This document shows, piece after piece, positions 27,252-35,232 of a stretch of DNA of 64,000 nucleotides (the stretch's first letter is position 1; each line of letters begins with the position of its first letter). The DNA is from CALDTK01 sp045110575. Its GTDB lineage: Bacteria > Bacteroidota > Bacteroidia > Chitinophagales > Saprospiraceae. The notes below the pieces were generated by a model. It was not told the DNA's origin and did not search any database. It worked only from the letters and a program-made list of their open reading frames with translations. A program made the position numbers and the translations under genes. Where the stretch lies: the NCBI GenBank assembly GCA_045110575.1, contig JBGCGF010000065.1, positions 1 through 64,000 of the forward strand, written 5' to 3'.

Positions 27252-28307
27252 TTAGTTCTGAGTGATGGTTGACATGTTACTGTTACCATTGATGATTACT
27301 GTACCAGAGTTAGCTCCGGCATTTTGATCAACAGTTACCATGTTCAAGTTACCTACAACATCAAGAGCTAGCATGTCTTCGCCATCCTGATTTACAGACA
27401 AATCGTTGTCGTCTCCAGATAGTACAGCGTCGTGAAGGCGGCTATTAGCGTTGCCGCTGGCCATGCCATCAAGTGAGATAACGTTGTCGTTTCCTTGCTG
27501 ATTGAATGCCATGTCATTACTATTTCCAGTAATTGCAATTAGAGACTTATTGTAGTTTCCATTTTGTGTGACCTGAGCTAATTGGTTATCGTTACCATCA
27601 ACATCACGGTAGCTATGGTTGCCACGACCTACTTGACTGATGGTTGCGCTGTTGCCATCACCGTCGGTGAAGTCACGGACTGAGTTTTCGCCAAATGAGC
27701 TGATGTTACCAGTACTAACAGGTCCTTGTGAAACAGTTAACATGTTATCGTTACCCTCAGCAGTTGAACGAGCGCGGTTATCACGGCCATTCTGGCTGAT
27801 AGAGTAATCGTTGTTGTTACCAACCTGCTTAATGCCGTAGAGTGTAGGAGCACTGCCTACTTGCCAACTTCCTCCGTCAGCAGTGTTGTAACGACCCACT
27901 TGAGTGATCGATGCTACGTTACCAGTACCATCCTGTGCAGTGATAGAACGGTTACGATGGCCGTTTGAGTTGACAGTGGCAGTGTTGTCTGCACTTGCAT
28001 TGTCGTTAACTCCTTGCTCGACGAAAGCTATGTTGTTGTGTACTGGAGTTGCATATACGTCGTTCTTCTGGGTGATGAATACACCCGCTCCATTTCCACT
28101 ATTTGTGCCGTACTGGGTGACTTCCGCTACGTTATCAGTAGAAGCGTTTGTGCTAGTACCTTGAAGGACAACAGCGGTGTTAGCAGTCGTCTGGCTAATG
28201 TCAGAACTGTTGCCGTCGCCATATTGCTCAGAAGTAGCAGTGTTCTGTGCTACTGCTGTACTTGCTCCAGCAACTAGTGCTGCGAATAGAATTGATTTGA
28301 AATTCAT
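27252..28307 (-). CDS. Curlin-repeat protein (CsgA-like), 351 aa
   Basis: Signal peptide FAALVAGASTAVAQ, then curlin repeats (EQYGDGNSSDISQ, VTQYGTNSGNGA, ISQVGRGNHSYRD, FNQQGNDNVIS) and a terminus INGNSNMSTITQN like the paralogs. It is the first curlin gene after the T9SS cargo gene. Two short hairpins (GGGTttttACCC and TGGTAATaaaaATTACCA) occupy the 77-bp gap on its 5' side. Confidence 0.92.
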   Translation of the reverse strand: MNFKSILFAALVAGASTAVAQNTATSEQYGDGNSSDISQTTANTAVVLQGTSTNASTDNVAEVTQYGTNSGNGAGVFITQKNDVYATPVHNNIAFVEQGVNDNASADNTATVNSNGHRNRSITAQDGTGNVASITQVGRYNTADGGSWQVGSAPTLYGIKQVGNNNDYSISQNGRDNRARSTAEGNDNMLTVSQGPVSTGNISSFGENSVRDFTDGDGNSATISQVGRGNHSYRDVDGNDNQLAQVTQNGNYNKSLIAITGNSNDMAFNQQGNDNVISLDGMASGNANSRLHDAVLSGDDNDLSVNQDGEDMLALDVVGNLNMVTVDQNAGANSGTVIINGNSNMSTITQN

Positions 28308-28384
28308 AAGTTGGTTTGAAAGGGTTTTTACCCTGTTGAAGAGAAAGAAATTGGAAATTTTGGTAATAAAAATTACCAGTTTAT

Positions 28385-29464
28385 TTAAGATTTAATGAGC
28401 TTGATTGATCCTCCATTCCATGCTGCTACATAAGCTCCTGCAGGCTGCGTGGTGAGAATGTCAATGGTCTGTATTCCTTCCGGTAAAACGTGCTCCAAAA
28501 TGAGCTGACCTGAAAGAGAAAAGAGTTGAAGCGCTTGGTTGCCGACCGTTTCAACGGTAAGTAATCCATTTGCATTTGAAACAATTTTAACTGCTGATGT
28601 TTTGGCGGAAACTGCGTCCTCGAAAACAATGTTGCTGGTGCTTTCTGAATTATCCAAGTCTCTAGTCACAAGACGGAAATAGTGAGCCTTGTCAGCAGAA
28701 GCTAAGACGGAGTGCTGATAGTGTGCAATTTTGTTTTCTGCTCCTTTAGTTGACACGGTGACGGCAGATTCGAACGTCTTTCCATCACCAGAAACCTCAA
28801 TGTCAAAATGTTTGACATTAACTTCACTTGCGGTAGACCATTGAACCAGTACCTCGTGATCGTTTGATCGCGCAGTTGAGAAGTCAATAAGCGTTGCTGG
28901 TAATGGAGCAGATGTCGAACCATTTATACTAAACTCATCTACGTAAAAGGCGCCGAGAGCAGCTGTTCCGTTAGTCGGGTAGATGCGGATTGTAATCCTT
29001 GTCTTTCCGATAGCGAAAACAGGAAGGTTTATCGGAGTTTGAGATCCGATGCTTACAGGGAAAGTGCCGAGTGATTGCGGATCACCAAAACCAACCTCTG
29101 TGCTGTACTCAAGTTGCATGCTTGTCGGTCCGCCTGCACTAGACTCAACGCGAGCTGAAAAGCCAGTAAGGTCGCAATCTCCAGAAGGGCAAAGCATTTG
29201 TGCTTGGTAATACCCTCCGCGCGCAGCAGTTAATGGGAAGAGAGAACCCGTAAGTGCATCTCCGCCATTTGGACTGGGGTTGATCCCGCCATTGAAAGCT
29301 CCACCAGTAAATGCATTTGAAGCAGGAATAGCGCTGCCCGGAGCTAAACTTGTACCATTTAAATTTCCGGACTCATAGTCCCAGATGCAAAGTGGCTGAG
29401 CTTGTAATGAGTTCCCAATGATGGTAAGCATCACCACGACTAGTGTAAGTAAAGTGTTTTTCAT
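28385..29464 (-). CDS. Secreted protein with T9SS C-terminal sorting domain, inside the curlin gene series
   Basis: The 359-residue protein has a signal peptide (cleavage near SLQAQ), a beta-rich N-terminal domain (residues ~25-180; cysteines in MLCPSGDCDL, carbohydrate-binding-like strands GKTRITIRIY), and a second domain after LPATLIDFSTARSNDHEVLVQWSTASE. That phrase is the common linker before type-A T9SS sorting domains. The C-terminus (LQLFSLSGQLILEHVL...PAGAYVAAW) is the sorting signal. Its position between two curlin genes on the same strand suggests a surface protein acting with the amyloid, such as an anchor or nucleator. That is inference. Confidence 0.8.
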   Translation of the reverse strand: MKNTLLTLVVVMLTIIGNSLQAQPLCIWDYESGNLNGTSLAPGSAIPASNAFTGGAFNGGINPSPNGGDALTGSLFPLTAARGGYYQAQMLCPSGDCDLTGFSARVESSAGGPTSMQLEYSTEVGFGDPQSLGTFPVSIGSQTPINLPVFAIGKTRITIRIYPTNGTAALGAFYVDEFSINGSTSAPLPATLIDFSTARSNDHEVLVQWSTASEVNVKHFDIEVSGDGKTFESAVTVSTKGAENKIAHYQHSVLASADKAHYFRLVTRDLDNSESTSNIVFEDAVSAKTSAVKIVSNANGLLTVETVGNQALQLFSLSGQLILEHVLPEGIQTIDILTTQPAGAYVAAWNGGSIKLIKS

Positions 29465-29528
29465 GTTAGGACTGATACGGGGAGCGGAAAAGAATGGTTT
29501 GATAAGGCTTTTTGAAAGCCACCGAAAA

Positions 29529-30815
29529 TTAATTCTGAATTATTACAGCTTCGTTATTGTTTCCAATGATATTAACTGTAGCAGAATGTCCGTTACCTAT
29601 TTGATTGACGTCTACAACGTTGAAGTCTTGGGCAACATTTACATCTAGGATGTTATCGTCACCAAATTGTACTCCATAAACTTCATTATCTAATCCAGAA
29701 ACCTGGATACCATCAGCTAGAATGCCGCTACCTGACTTGTTGTTTGTGCCTGATTGAAAGAGTTGAGTAGTATTGTTAATTCCTTCCATAAAAGAAGATG
29801 CAGTATTTCCCATCCCGTTTTGGGTGATGAATGCATTGTTGCCTTGGCTAGTTCCGGAGAATTGAGCTCCTGTAGGTCGTTGACCCATTGGATTACCAAT
29901 TTTCAGATAATTCTGATTCATCATGCCGCTCTGAGAAACGGTAGTCAGGTTACTATTTCCGTGAATGTTAAGCTCAGCGTCATTGTTGGTATTAACATCT
30001 TGGGTAGTATTCGTGATGTTGCCTTCTCCGTTGATCGTATTCAGCGTGGTGTTCCCTGCTGAGCGTTGAACCACGAGGTCCCGATTCATTGCACCTATTT
30101 GGATAGAAGTAGCAATGTTATTTGAAGTGGCTTGATAAACTATTGAAGAGTTCGATTCGCCTACTTGACTTATTGTAGCTAGGTTGCTCATATCAGACTG
30201 CCCGATAGCTGCTACATTCTCATTGCCACTTTGTGTTATGGTAGCGATACCTCCGATACTTGCAGATAGGGCAGGGTTGAATGGTGCAGCCGGAATTCCG
30301 ATCATTGCCATTTGTGCAGAAGGAAATTCTCCTTGGACGATTCCTGCTCTGTTGGCATTGCCATTCTCTTGGGTAACAGTTGCGGTATTGCCTGAGGTGG
30401 CTGAGTTGTTTCCTTGTAAGGTTGCCGCTACATGGTCATCTCCGGTTTGAGTGATTGTGCTCTGATCGTTAGTACTCGTACCTCCGTTCTGGCCTTGTAA
30501 GGCTAGAGAGAAGTTGTCATTTCCTGTTGCTGTCGTTTCACTGCTATTGCTTGCTCCATTCTGTATAACATTGGAACTGTTTCCATTTCCATCATGGAGC
30601 GATACGCTAGCGTTAGTATTACCTTCTTGAAGAACGTCGGTATTATTGGTGTTACCTATTTGGGTAATACTACTTGTGTTACCATCCCCAATTTGTTCAG
30701 TAATGTCAATATTTGAATTACCAGTAGTAGTACTGGTTGCAATATTTCCAGTCTGTGCAAATGTTTGCAAGGAAAATCCTACCAGAAATAGGCTTAAAAT
30801 GTTTTTGTACTTCAT
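29529..30815 (-). CDS. Curlin-repeat protein (CsgA-like), 428 aa
   Basis: Signal peptide ending QTFAQ, then curlin repeats (ITEQIGDGNTSSITQIG, VLQEGNTNAS, ISQVGESNSSIVYQ, VSQSGMMNQNYL) and a terminus IIGNNNEAVIIQN. It is the first gene of the leftward curlin series and borders the large intergenic region, so a promoter must lie at its 5' side. Met-rich inserts (MAMIGIPAAPFNPA) interrupt the repeats around residues 165-185. Confidence 0.92.
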   Translation of the reverse strand: MKYKNILSLFLVGFSLQTFAQTGNIATSTTTGNSNIDITEQIGDGNTSSITQIGNTNNTDVLQEGNTNASVSLHDGNGNSSNVIQNGASNSSETTATGNDNFSLALQGQNGGTSTNDQSTITQTGDDHVAATLQGNNSATSGNTATVTQENGNANRAGIVQGEFPSAQMAMIGIPAAPFNPALSASIGGIATITQSGNENVAAIGQSDMSNLATISQVGESNSSIVYQATSNNIATSIQIGAMNRDLVVQRSAGNTTLNTINGEGNITNTTQDVNTNNDAELNIHGNSNLTTVSQSGMMNQNYLKIGNPMGQRPTGAQFSGTSQGNNAFITQNGMGNTASSFMEGINNTTQLFQSGTNNKSGSGILADGIQVSGLDNEVYGVQFGDDNILDVNVAQDFNVVDVNQIGNGHSATVNIIGNNNEAVIIQN

Positions 30816-31084
30816 CGTAGGGACTAAATTGACCTGACGACCCGAGGTCGCTACCGAAATGACTTTACACTTTTTTTCAAGTCGAATGAACTCTTAATAA
30901 GTAAACATGCGACAGTGCTGAGGTAGGTTACGAGGCTGAAAGGTTTTGGTTTCGTGATTGATTTTGGTTCGGTAAAGATATGTTATAAGTCAGCGGGGGA
31001 CAAACAGTTTGAAATCTGATAGTGGCTATGTCGATTCGTAAGTGCCTGTTAGTCAGTGAGTAATGGTTGGGTGCTGGTTTTTTA

Positions 31085-31102
31085 TTACCTGTATTCAGGT
31101 AA
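31085..31102. promoter_or_regulatory. Perfect palindrome TTACCTG-tatt-CAGGTAA
   Basis: A 7-bp perfect inverted repeat with a 4-nt centre in the curli control region; candidate operator. The next bases (AAGTACTT, within 31102-31110) are also palindromic. Confidence 0.35.
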
Positions 31103-31423
31103 GTACTTAAGGTGTAGTCAAGAGGCATTCGTTACGCTGTTTGAATTAGATATTAGTCCATTATGCGTAAGATTTTGATATTATGATATTTTATGTATGG
31201 TGTAGAAATGAGTGGACATATGGTCAGTTAGAAATAAATTTGTACAGTTCCAGATGTTTGCATGCAGTTCTTTTTCTGGACAAGGTGAGAAGCGTAAGTA
31301 TATTTCGGAACTAGATTCATATATTTTTGGATTTTAGAATAAATTTAGGTGTTTTGGTTACGCATTTTGAATAGATTTACCCTTGTGGCCTTGCTAAAGC
31401 TATCGATCTTGTTATGTTTTGAC

Positions 31424-31431
31424 TATATTTG
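31424..31431 (+). promoter_or_regulatory. -7 promoter box TATATTTG upstream of curli assembly genes
   Basis: Exact match to the Bacteroidota TAnnTTTG box, 61 nt before the ATG at 31493. A good -33 TTTG at 19-nt spacing was not seen. Confidence 0.5.
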
Positions 31432-31492
31432 TGTAATCTGTAATTTTGAATCGTTTGAAATTACTAGTGAGTTCAAGTTAAATCAGTCTAAA

Positions 31493-32071
31493 ATGAAATT
31501 CGCACTCTCCGTATTGGTGATTGTCTTGTTCGCTTCTGCAGGAATCTCTCAGACGAATACAGATGTTTCCGAAAATGTCAACCAAGACCTGTTGACCTCT
31601 GATGAAAGGGCTCGTGTAAGCGCCCTTAGAAATGATCTAGGTCTAATCGTTGGCCAACAAGAAGAGGATATACGTCTTGTGCAAATGGGTGATGGAAACT
31701 TAGCAGACCTACAGCTTCGCCAAACCTTAGAATCGGATAGAGCTCGACTAGCTGTGTCGCAAACGGGAGGCGTTGTAGGTAACAGCATAAATCTTCAATT
31801 TCAGGGATCTGGTGTAGACATGTCTGTATTGCAATTGGGAGATGGTAACCTCTATAATGCAGACCTTACAGGGACGGCACAGTCGTTAGATATCCTCCAA
31901 GAGGGCTTTAACAATGAAATTCGGCAAAATGTAGAGCTAGAGAGTGGAGCTCAGATTGAGTTAATTCAACTGGGCGATGATAATTTTCTCAATGCAGATG
32001 GCGTGGGCCGCTCTATTCAGGTTACGCAGCGAAACGGTGGAAGGGCCGTTCTGTCTGAACTAGACAATTAG
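31493..32071 (+). CDS. Short curlin-like protein, candidate CsgB-type nucleator
   Basis: The frame is open from 31349, but the ATG at 31493 gives a clean signal peptide (FASAGISQ) after the -7 box, so 192 residues. A helical N-terminal stretch (SDERARVSALRNDLGLIVGQQ) is followed by about five curlin-like repeats with altered spacing (IRLVQMGDGNLADLQLRQ, MSVLQLGDGNLYNADLTG, IELIQLGDDNFLNADGVG). It is far shorter than the five large curlins, and it is the first gene of the assembly operon, 3 bp before csgE. This resembles the CsgB minor subunit that nucleates polymerisation. The role is inferred from size, context and repeat divergence. Confidence 0.7.
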   Translation: MKFALSVLVIVLFASAGISQTNTDVSENVNQDLLTSDERARVSALRNDLGLIVGQQEEDIRLVQMGDGNLADLQLRQTLESDRARLAVSQTGGVVGNSINLQFQGSGVDMSVLQLGDGNLYNADLTGTAQSLDILQEGFNNEIRQNVELESGAQIELIQLGDDNFLNADGVGRSIQVTQRNGGRAVLSELDN

Positions 32072-32074
32072 CAC

Positions 32075-32851
32075 ATGCGACATTGGGTTCGGAGTTCTTC
32101 AATTGGGCTATGTTGTTTGATGCTGTTCGTACTACATGAATCTCTGGTTGCTCAAATTGACCCCGGCGAAGCGTTTGAAATAAGCTACTCTGCCAATGTT
32201 GTTGGAGAGAACTTAGAGTTAACCCCTCTCATAAAAACGATCCGAAAAGATATTTCATCCTTTAATTCCGTAGTCGAAATAATGGCTACGGATGCAGCAA
32301 GGAACCAATCGTTTTTTACCCAGCCAGGCTTGGTTTCTGTCCCTGCAAAAGGTGAAGCCTCGATGACTAAGCTCGTCATACCGGCAGAAAATCTAACGAT
32401 TGTAGCATTAAAACTTGAGCTAACACACGTGCAAGAAGGTTGGTCTTTGCGGGACACTTTTATCTATAGATTCAAGCTTTCGCCAAAACCAGCCAAAAAT
32501 ACTGAAAGAGATCCCGACTTTATTGAGATCGATGGGTTGGTAATAGATCGCACCATTACCAAAAGTGGTCAAGATTTCTACGGACTTTTCTTCAGAGACT
32601 GGCAGGCACCCTTCGGTGCTCGTTCATTTTCTATAATACTTGAGGAGTCTCCCTGGAGGGGAAGGCAGACAATGATTAAGGTAAGTATTGATGATCAATT
32701 AATATATCAGCGAATATTGCAGCCTCGGTACGATGCATTGGAAGAAATGTCTAAGCAGGCAATTGCTTATGCCTATCAAACGCTAAGTGTAGCGGTTCAA
32801 GCGGCGCAAAGTAGAGATGGTCAGGTAAACGAAGTACTCGAGGAGTTTTGA
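32075..32851 (+). CDS. csgE: CsgE-like curli secretion factor with an extra N-terminal domain
   Basis: The 258-residue protein has a signal peptide (ending SLVAQ). The C-terminal ~110 residues match CsgE: EIDGLVIDRTITKSGQDFYGLFFRDW corresponds to the E. coli segment with DHTVSSIGHDFY, and it ends EVLEEF. CsgE caps the periplasmic side of the CsgG pore and gives substrate specificity. Bacterial CsgE is usually ~130 residues; here residues ~30-135 form an additional beta-rich domain (LTHVQEGW, SFFTQPGLVSVPAKGEA) that resembles CsgH-type sandwiches. The join is at FKLSPKPAKNTERD, coded by an exact 14-mer copy. It starts 3 bp after the preceding stop. Confidence 0.85.
   Translation: MRHWVRSSSIGLCCLMLFVLHESLVAQIDPGEAFEISYSANVVGENLELTPLIKTIRKDISSFNSVVEIMATDAARNQSFFTQPGLVSVPAKGEASMTKLVIPAENLTIVALKLELTHVQEGWSLRDTFIYRFKLSPKPAKNTERDPDFIEIDGLVIDRTITKSGQDFYGLFFRDWQAPFGARSFSIILEESPWRGRQTMIKVSIDDQLIYQRILQPRYDALEEMSKQAIAYAYQTLSVAVQAAQSRDGQVNEVLEEF
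32476..32489 (-). repeat. Iterated 14-mer (GCTTTCGCCAAAAC on + strand), exact copy 5
   Basis: Exact copy inside csgE at the domain junction; encodes LSPK. Confidence 0.95.
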
Positions 32852-32873
32852 CCTCCTCATAGAACTGAAAGAA

Positions 32874-33290
32874 ATGAAGAACTCAACTATGAAAACATCT
32901 CTACTCTGCGGATTCTTCCTCTTGATTTTCTCTACGTTCAGCCTTGCTCAATCGACAATGGATAGCCTTATGAGACTAGAGGATCAAGCAAAAGTTCGGT
33001 GGGTTGTTGATACTGCTGGAGGGTATGTGGATGTCAATATTGAGATCCATAATGTTGGCCCTGGACCCATTAATTTTTCATACAAGATCGGCGTCTCGAA
33101 AAAAGGGATCACCGGTAATGCGAGTAGAAGTTCACAGGGAGGATCCAAGATGATAGGATCTGGAAACACCGTTACATGTAGAGCAGTCAAGCTCAATGTT
33201 CTGGCAGGTGACAAACTGAATTTAAGCTACGAGGTTGAAGGTGAAGGTTTTAAAGATCAACTAGTTGATGAAAAGCTGGTTGGTTTATGA
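32874..33290 (+). CDS. csgH: CsgH-like curli chaperone/inhibitor
   Basis: The 138-residue protein has a signal peptide (FSTFSLAQ) and a single beta-sandwich with the CsgH pattern: INFSYKIGVSKKGITGN, SSQGGSKM, then TVTCRAVKLNVLAGDKLNLSYEVEG. CsgH is known from curli operons outside enterobacteria; it binds CsgA and blocks premature fibre growth in the periplasm. Position between csgE and csgF supports the call. Two Met codons (32874, 32889) are possible starts. Family assignment is by pattern only. Confidence 0.7.
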   Translation: MKNSTMKTSLLCGFFLLIFSTFSLAQSTMDSLMRLEDQAKVRWVVDTAGGYVDVNIEIHNVGPGPINFSYKIGVSKKGITGNASRSSQGGSKMIGSGNTVTCRAVKLNVLAGDKLNLSYEVEGEGFKDQLVDEKLVGL

Positions 33291-33375
33291 GATTACTATA
33301 AAAAATCTGTTTGAAAGTTCATTCATGTGGATGATTTGTGTTTACTTTATTGTTGAAATCAGTCCTAAAGAAAAA

Positions 33376-33813
33376 ATGTTACTAACACGACGCGTAGCCC
33401 TATTGGGCTTGCTTTGCCTGTTCGCGATTGTCGGATATGGCCAGGATTTGCGCTATACTCCCAAGAATCCAGCTTTCGGCGGGAATACCTTTAACTATCA
33501 GTGGTTGCTTTCCGGTGCGCAAGCGCAAAATGGATTGACAGATGTCAGTGCGGCAAGAACAAGCTCTTCTCGGACTTCCTCTTCCCGGAGCACGACATTA
33601 GATGACTTTACCGAGAGTTTGAATCGGCAGCTCCTAAACTCAATTACCCGGCAACTTTTTGATTTGCAAATCGGAAATGGAGGCTTGACGGAAGGCAGCT
33701 ATTCTCTTGGTAATTTTCAAGTAGATGTCGTTGAAGGAGCTGATGGCGTGATCATTACTATTGTAGACATTGTAAATGGCGGTACCACAGAGGTAGTTGT
33801 CCCATATTTCTAA
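33376..33813 (+). CDS. csgF: Curli assembly protein CsgF
   Basis: The ATG at 33376, not the one at 33265 inside csgH, gives a signal peptide (VGYGQ) and the diagnostic mature N-terminus: RYTPKNPAFGGNTFNYQWLL then SGAQAQNG, matching CsgF, whose N-terminal segment inserts in the CsgG pore. A Ser/Thr/Arg-rich linker leads to the C-terminal part (LDDFTESLNRQLLNSITRQL, FQVDVVEGADGVII). Total 145 residues, near the usual length. It lies 6 bp before csgG. Confidence 0.9.
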   Translation: MLLTRRVALLGLLCLFAIVGYGQDLRYTPKNPAFGGNTFNYQWLLSGAQAQNGLTDVSAARTSSSRTSSSRSTTLDDFTESLNRQLLNSITRQLFDLQIGNGGLTEGSYSLGNFQVDVVEGADGVIITIVDIVNGGTTEVVVPYF

Positions 33814-33819
33814 GGAACT

Positions 33820-35232
33820 ATGAGAACATTACTATCCCTTTGTGTAGCAATTTTTGCTACCCTTGTTTTGCTGAGCAGTTGCGGGCAAAATGTATTCCGT
33901 CCACTTAAACCTTCTGTGGCTGTTCTGAACGAGCCTACCGCGGCAAGCGTGGAGCTTCGAAAGCTTCCTGTTCCAGCCGAGCCGGTAGTTGTCGCAGTCT
34001 ACAAATTTAGAGATCAAACCGGTCAGTACAAGCCTACTGAAAATGGTTCAAGTTTTTCAACCGCCGTTACTCAAGGCGCTACAAACATCTTGATAAAGGC
34101 ACTTGATGAAAGTGGCTACTTCACCCCAATCGAAAGAGAAAACGTAAGTAACCTTCTCAATGAGCGAAAGATTATCAGATCTACGCGTACTCAATACGGA
34201 GGTCCAGAAGCTCAGGCAGGACCGGTTCTTCCTCCACTGCTATATGCCGGGATTATCATTGAAGGTGGCATTGTTAGCTACGACGCAAATGTGATCACAG
34301 GAGGAGCAGGCGTACGATATTTTGGCGCAGGTGCAAATACGCAGTATCGACAAGATCGAATTACAATCTATCTCCGAGCGATTTCCACCTCAAATGGAAG
34401 GATCTTAAACACGGTCAACACTTCGCGTACAATTTTAAGCCAGGCGCTAGATGGAGGACTGTTTAGGTTCGTCAAGTTTCAGCGTCTACTTGAGGCTGAG
34501 ACAGGATACACCTACAATGAGCCCGCAGAAATTGCCGTACGTGAAGCAATCGAAAAGGCTGTGCAAATGCTCGTCCTTGAAGGCTTGTCTTCAGGGCTTT
34601 GGATGACGAGTGACACAACGAGTCTTGCCGCTCAGCAAATCGGAACGCTGCGTGAGAAGCAAGCAACGTATGATCCCCATCACTTAGCAAGTAATTTTAG
34701 TCTCCCGGCAAGACCTACTGTCTATCTCGGGGCCTCAGCCCAAGCGATGCAGTACGCCGGAGATCTCTTCAATGGTCGCTACGAGTATGGTGGGGGCGCT
34801 CGGGTTGGCCTGAGGATAAAACCACAGTTCGGCATTGGTCTCCATGGATTCTCCGGGAGACTGAGTACTGTCGATCTTGAATTTAGTCAGTCAATCGCTT
34901 CTGGCGGATTGACCTTTGACTACCGCCCCGTTCCTGATTATCGGTTTGTACCCATTCTTAGGGTAGGCCCAGGAGTCACGCTGCTTACGGAAGACAATGA
35001 GGCAAATCCGTCAGGGGCTAATGCCTACGCAAATCTTTATTACTCCGCTGGTGCAGAATATCAGCTCACGCCAAGCTTAGAGCTTTTCGGAGAAGTAGGA
35101 AACACCTACTTGCTCTCTGATGAAATTGATGGGTTGGAACAAGGCAAATTTAGCGACTGGTTCCTTTCTGCTCAGGTTGGAATACAATTCATGTTTGGGA
35201 AATCGAAGGCCCAGAAACTCGAGAAATCATGA
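33820..35232 (+). CDS. csgG: Curli secretion channel CsgG with C-terminal extension
   Basis: The lipobox LLSSC gives a lipoprotein as expected for CsgG. Residues ~20-265 match the family: VVVAVYKFRDQTGQYKP, FSTAVTQGATNILIKAL, YFTPIERENVSNLLNERKI, YAGIIIEGGIVSYD, and RITIYLRAISTSNGRIL. CsgG forms the nine-subunit outer-membrane pore for curlins. E. coli CsgG has 277 residues; this one has 470. The extra ~170 residues (from PTVYLGASAQAMQY) look like an outer-membrane barrel or OmpA-like N-terminal barrel (repeated amphipathic strands, LGLRIKPQ-type turns), so it is a fusion. The next gene overlaps by 4 bp (ATGA). Confidence 0.92.
   Translation: MRTLLSLCVAIFATLVLLSSCGQNVFRPLKPSVAVLNEPTAASVELRKLPVPAEPVVVAVYKFRDQTGQYKPTENGSSFSTAVTQGATNILIKALDESGYFTPIERENVSNLLNERKIIRSTRTQYGGPEAQAGPVLPPLLYAGIIIEGGIVSYDANVITGGAGVRYFGAGANTQYRQDRITIYLRAISTSNGRILNTVNTSRTILSQALDGGLFRFVKFQRLLEAETGYTYNEPAEIAVREAIEKAVQMLVLEGLSSGLWMTSDTTSLAAQQIGTLREKQATYDPHHLASNFSLPARPTVYLGASAQAMQYAGDLFNGRYEYGGGARVGLRIKPQFGIGLHGFSGRLSTVDLEFSQSIASGGLTFDYRPVPDYRFVPILRVGPGVTLLTEDNEANPSGANAYANLYYSAGAEYQLTPSLELFGEVGNTYLLSDEIDGLEQGKFSDWFLSAQVGIQFMFGKSKAQKLEKS

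Larger units (their letters stand above)
30816..31492. promoter_or_regulatory. 677-bp AT-rich divergent control region of the curli locus
   Basis: No convincing gene was found on either strand. It separates the leftward curlin genes from the rightward assembly genes. Visible elements are a perfect 18-bp palindrome at 31085-31102 and a consensus -7 box TATATTTG at 31424-31431, about 60 bp before the first rightward start codon. It is the natural place for binding of a curli regulator; none is encoded in this window. Confidence 0.6.

Noticed and set aside
27119..27289. Longer 716-aa form of the curlin protein starting at 27289
   Set aside because: The extension runs through the spacer hairpins and lacks a signal peptide; the ATG at 27118 starts a perfect one.
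22226..30837. Many long open frames on the + strand opposite the curlin genes
   Set aside because: They are antisense shadows caused by the Asn/Gln/Gly/Thr-rich repeats; they lack start signals, hydrophobic or family patterns.
21824..31000. Regular short repeats that could look like a CRISPR array
   Set aside because: The periodicity is of coding curlin repeats (QxGxxN), with no identical direct repeats and unique spacers, and no cas genes.
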